From CAG-791 sp963655255 (lineage in GTDB: Bacteria; Bacillota; Clostridia; Lachnospirales; Lachnospiraceae): DNA of 16,400 nt. The DNA lies in NCBI GenBank assembly GCA_963655255.1, contig CAVKEB010000048.1, positions 1 through 16,400 of the forward strand. The letters are read 5' to 3'. The notes beneath the pieces were generated by a model, which searched no databases, was not told the DNA's origin, and saw only the letters and a list, made by a program, of their open reading frames with translations. Below, piece by piece: positions 13,394 through 16,400 of this stretch; the stretch's first letter is position 1; each line of letters opens with the position of its first letter. The position numbers and the translations under genes are program-made.

Positions 13394-16300
13394 TACGCGG
13401 TCACCTCCTCAAATGCTTCCAGGACCGCATTGTCATGCGAAATACCCTGCTCTTCGTACTTGCTGATCGCAACCAGCATCTTCTGATAATCATTCGGAAC
13501 AATCTTCTTGAAGTCGGATACCGTGTGGGCAAAATCCGCCAGGATCTGCGCGGCAAGCTTCGATCCGGTCTCCTTCTCATAGTCCAGAAGGATCTCCTTG
13601 AGCTCCGCGATGTCGTACTTGTCCGTCACTTCCTGAAGCGAGTCCATGTCCTTGTTCATCCTGCGGTAAAGCGTGTGGTCCCGGTCGAGAACATACGCAA
13701 TTCCGCCCGACATGCCGGCGGCAAAGTTCTTGCCGGTCGGTCCCAAAATGACGGCTCTTCCGCCTGTCATATACTCCAGACCGTGATCGCCGCAGCCCTC
13801 CGCCACCGCGACCGCGCCGGAATTTCTCACGCAGAAGCGCTCACCGGCCACGCCGCAGATATAGGCCTTTCCTGCCGTCGCGCCGTACAGCGCAACGTTG
13901 CCGACAATAATATTCTCCGAAGCCCTGAACGGGGACTTTGCGGAAGGAACCACGACGAGCTTGCCGCCGGAAAGTCCCTTGCCGAAGCCATCATTCGCAT
14001 CGCCGGTCAGACGGATGGTCAGGCCCTTCGGAATGAACGCGCCGAACGACTGTCCGCCGCCGCCCTCTGCGTGAACCACAAAGGTATCCTCCGGAAGATT
14101 GCCGCCGAAGACTCTTGTAATATCCGATCCCAGAATCGTCCCGAAGGAGCGGTCCGTGCTCGAAACCTTCAGGGAGACATCCATCGGCTCCGCCTTGGAT
14201 GCGGCGCTCTTTTTCTCGACCGCCGTGCGAAGCGCCGGTCCCTTTCCGGTTCCGGCAAAGGTCGTCGCTGCCAGAGGATCCGCCTTGGGAACCTCGATGT
14301 GCGCTTTTCTCAGTGCCTCGTCAAAGGCAGGAAGAAGCACCGACTCGTCCTTCGTCTTCTCCAGGTGGAAGTTGTAAATGTGATCCTGGTCAAAATGCGA
14401 ATTCTCCGCATGCGCATAGGCGGGATCCAGAATCTTCGACAGGTCCACTTCCTCCGCGCGCTCCGTGATGAGAACGTCCTTCTTCTTCAGGCAGTCGGTT
14501 CTGCCGATCATCTCCGCAACGCTCCGGAAGCCGAGGGAAGCCATGATCTCACGAAGCTCCTCTGCGATAAACCGCATGAAGTTCATGACATATTCCGGCT
14601 TTCCGGCAAAACGTCTGCGAAGCACTTCATTCTGAGTCGCGATTCCGACCGGACAGGTGTCCTTGCTGCAGACGCGCATCATCATGCAGCCCATGCAGAC
14701 CAGGGGAGCCGTCGCAAAGCCGAACTCCTCCGCGCCCAGAAGCGCCGCGATGGCCACATCGCGCCCGCTCATCAGCTTGCCGTCCGTCTCAATGCAGACG
14801 CGGTCGCGCAGGCCGTTCTGAATCAGGGACTGGTGCGCCTCCGCAACGCCGAGCTCCCACGGAAGACCCGCATTGTGAATAGAAGAAATCGGAGCCGCTC
14901 CGGTGCCTCCGTCATAGCCGGAGATCAGAATGACCTGTGCTCCCGCCTTGGCAACACCGCTCGCGATGGTGCCGACACCCGCCTCGGATACCAGCTTGAC
15001 CGCGATTCTCGCGTAGCGGTTGGCGTTTTTCAGATCATAAATCAGCTGCGCCAGATCCTCGATGGAATAGATGTCATGGTGCGGCGGCGGCGAAATCAGC
15101 GAAACGCCGGGCGTCGAGTATCTCGTTCTCGCAACCCACGGATAGACCTTCTTGCCGGGGAGATGTCCGCCCTCACCGGGCTTTGCCCCCTGCGCCATCT
15201 TGATCTGGATCTCCACGGCGCTGTTCAGATACTCCGAAGTGACGCCGAACCGTCCCGATGCCACCTGCTTGATGGCGGAGTTGCGCTCCGTTCCGAATCT
15301 CGACGGATCCTCGCCGCCCTCGCCGGTGTTGGATTTTCCGCCCAGGCGGTTCATGGCAATCGCCATCGTCTCATGCGCTTCCTGGGAAATCGAGCCGTAG
15401 GACATGGCACCGGTCTTGAAGCGCCTGACAATCTCCTCCACAGGCTCCACTTCCTCGAGCGGAACCGGGTCCTTCTGCGGAACGAAATCCATCAGGCCGC
15501 GCAGCGTGTGGGGACGCTTGCTGTCGTCCACCATCGCGGTGTAGGTCTTGAACTGCGCATAGTCGCCCTTCCGGACGGCCTGCTGCAGGTTGATGATCGT
15601 TTCCGGATTGTAGAGGTGATCCTCCTTGTCCTTTCCGCTTCTTAAATAATGGAAGCCGACGCTGTCCAGGGACGTGTCCGTCCCGAGTCCGAGCGGGTCA
15701 AACGCATGATCGTGGCGGAATGCGACGCCCTCTTCGATCTCCCTGATGCCGATTCCGCCGACGCGGGAAACCGTTCCGGTAAAGTAATGGTCAATGACCT
15801 CCTTCGAGAGTCCGACCGCCTCGAAAATACGGGCGGACTGATAGGACTGAATGGTCGAAATTCCCATTTTTGCGGCTATTTTCACGACGCCCGAAAGGAG
15901 CGCCTTGTTGTAGTCCTCAATGGCCGTGTGGTAATCCTTGTCCAGAATTCCCTTGTCGATCAGCTCCGCGATGCATTCGTGCGCGAGGTACGGATTGATC
16001 GCGCGGGCGCCGAAGCCAAGGAGCGTGGCCATCTGATGCACGTCTCTGGGCTCGCCGGATTCCAGAACAATGGAGACCTTGGTTCTCTTCTTCGTCCGGA
16101 CGAGGTGCTGCTCCACGGAAGACACTGCCAGAAGAGACGGCATCGGAACGTGGTTCTCATCCACGCCGCGGTCCGAGAGGATGATGATGTTCTTTCCCTC
16201 TGCCGCCGCACGGTCCACCGCGATGTTCAGCTGCTCCAGCGCGCGCTCCAGTGAGGTGTTCTTGTAATACAGGAGCGAAATCGTCTCCGTGTGGAACCCG

Positions 16301-16400
16301 GGCTGGTCCAGCGAACGGATCTTCATGAGATCCACTCCGGTCAGGATCGGGTGATTGACCTCCAGCACGCGGCAGTTCTCCGCCTTTTCATTCAGAAGGT
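13393..16400 (-). CDS. gltB: Glutamate synthase large subunit (partial, 5' end outside window)
   Basis: The C-terminal 1001 residues of a protein normally about 1500 long. The frame is open at the right edge, beginning in the central domain (CRVLEVNHPILTG). GltB makes two glutamates from glutamine and 2-oxoglutarate. The N-terminal glutaminase domain lies outside the window. The FMN-binding synthase domain is visible, with MSYGSISQEAHE, GGKSNTGEGGEDP, QGAKPGEGGHLPG and ISGYDGGTGAAP. The [3Fe-4S] cysteines follow the family spacing C-x5-C-x4-C in CMMMRVCSKDTCPVGIATQ (about 14644-14700), with a further Cys three residues ahead. The C-terminal GXGXG beta-helix domain has GDANDGFGKGLSGG, YGATAGKAYICG and EYMTGGRAVILGPTG. 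The apparent start at 16368 is an internal GTG valine codon. The stop overlaps the gltD ATG, so both subunits are made together. Confidence 0.97.
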   Translation of the reverse strand, partial: LLNEKAENCRVLEVNHPILTGVDLMKIRSLDQPGFHTETISLLYYKNTSLERALEQLNIAVDRAAAEGKNIIILSDRGVDENHVPMPSLLAVSSVEQHLVRTKKRTKVSIVLESGEPRDVHQMATLLGFGARAINPYLAHECIAELIDKGILDKDYHTAIEDYNKALLSGVVKIAAKMGISTIQSYQSARIFEAVGLSKEVIDHYFTGTVSRVGGIGIREIEEGVAFRHDHAFDPLGLGTDTSLDSVGFHYLRSGKDKEDHLYNPETIINLQQAVRKGDYAQFKTYTAMVDDSKRPHTLRGLMDFVPQKDPVPLEEVEPVEEIVRRFKTGAMSYGSISQEAHETMAIAMNRLGGKSNTGEGGEDPSRFGTERNSAIKQVASGRFGVTSEYLNSAVEIQIKMAQGAKPGEGGHLPGKKVYPWVARTRYSTPGVSLISPPPHHDIYSIEDLAQLIYDLKNANRYARIAVKLVSEAGVGTIASGVAKAGAQVILISGYDGGTGAAPISSIHNAGLPWELGVAEAHQSLIQNGLRDRVCIETDGKLMSGRDVAIAALLGAEEFGFATAPLVCMGCMMMRVCSKDTCPVGIATQNEVLRRRFAGKPEYVMNFMRFIAEELREIMASLGFRSVAEMIGRTDCLKKKDVLITERAEEVDLSKILDPAYAHAENSHFDQDHIYNFHLEKTKDESVLLPAFDEALRKAHIEVPKADPLAATTFAGTGKGPALRTAVEKKSAASKAEPMDVSLKVSSTDRSFGTILGSDITRVFGGNLPEDTFVVHAEGGGGQSFGAFIPKGLTIRLTGDANDGFGKGLSGGKLVVVPSAKSPFRASENIIVGNVALYGATAGKAYICGVAGERFCVRNSGAVAVAEGCGDHGLEYMTGGRAVILGPTGKNFAAGMSGGIAYVLDRDHTLYRRMNKDMDSLQEVTDKYDIAELKEILLDYEKETGSKLAAQILADFAHTVSDFKKIVPNDYQKMLVAISKYEEQGISHDNAVLEAFEEVTA

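Noticed and set aside
16366..16368. GTG as the true start of a shorter GltB
   Set aside because: The frame continues upstream to the window edge with family-typical residues (NEKAENCRVLEVNHPIL), so the GTG is an internal valine.

Overview
The window looks like a chromosomal, housekeeping stretch from a moderately high-GC member of the Clostridia, most likely Lachnospiraceae. This is inferred from strong AAGGAGG-type ribosome binding sites, a glnA gene followed by an ANTAR regulator, a clostridial M3 oligopeptidase and overall protein character. I cannot name the species. All genes except one lie on the minus strand, so they are read from right to left.

In transcription order from the right edge: gltB (large subunit of glutamate synthase, 5' end outside the window) overlaps gltD (small subunit) at a TAATG junction. 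A 462-bp gap follows. It holds a hairpin-rich stretch, a good sigma-70 promoter embedded in overlapping inverted repeats, and a strong intrinsic terminator placed between that promoter and the next gene. Next comes an ammonium channel with a PII domain fused to its C-terminus. After its terminator and a promoter with a nine-G tract lies a PAS-GGDEF diguanylate cyclase. CTP synthase (pyrG) follows, with a terminator in its leader, then glutamine synthetase (glnA) and, 23 bp on, an ANTAR antitermination regulator. A HAD phosphatase is the only plus-strand gene. It converges on the ANTAR gene and diverges from an M3 oligoendopeptidase. A structured gap with four consecutive hairpins then leads to phosphoglycerate mutase gpmI, which is cut by the left edge.

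The right two thirds form an ammonium-assimilation block: uptake (Amt-PII), GS (GlnA) and GOGAT (GltBD), plus CTP synthase, another glutamine consumer, and a putative RNA-binding regulator. ANTAR proteins of the glnA-linked type are known to act by antitermination, and two terminators here sit in leader positions (amt and pyrG). This suggests control by attenuation, but the canonical two-hexaloop ANTAR target was not clearly recognised.

I found no mobile element, CRISPR array, rRNA or tRNA. The best leads are the two hairpin clusters placed directly after stop codons, the amt leader and promoter architecture, the poly-G tract in the cyclase promoter, and residue losses in the regulatory proteins (no phospho-Asp in the ANTAR receiver, no Tyr51 in the fused PII domain).
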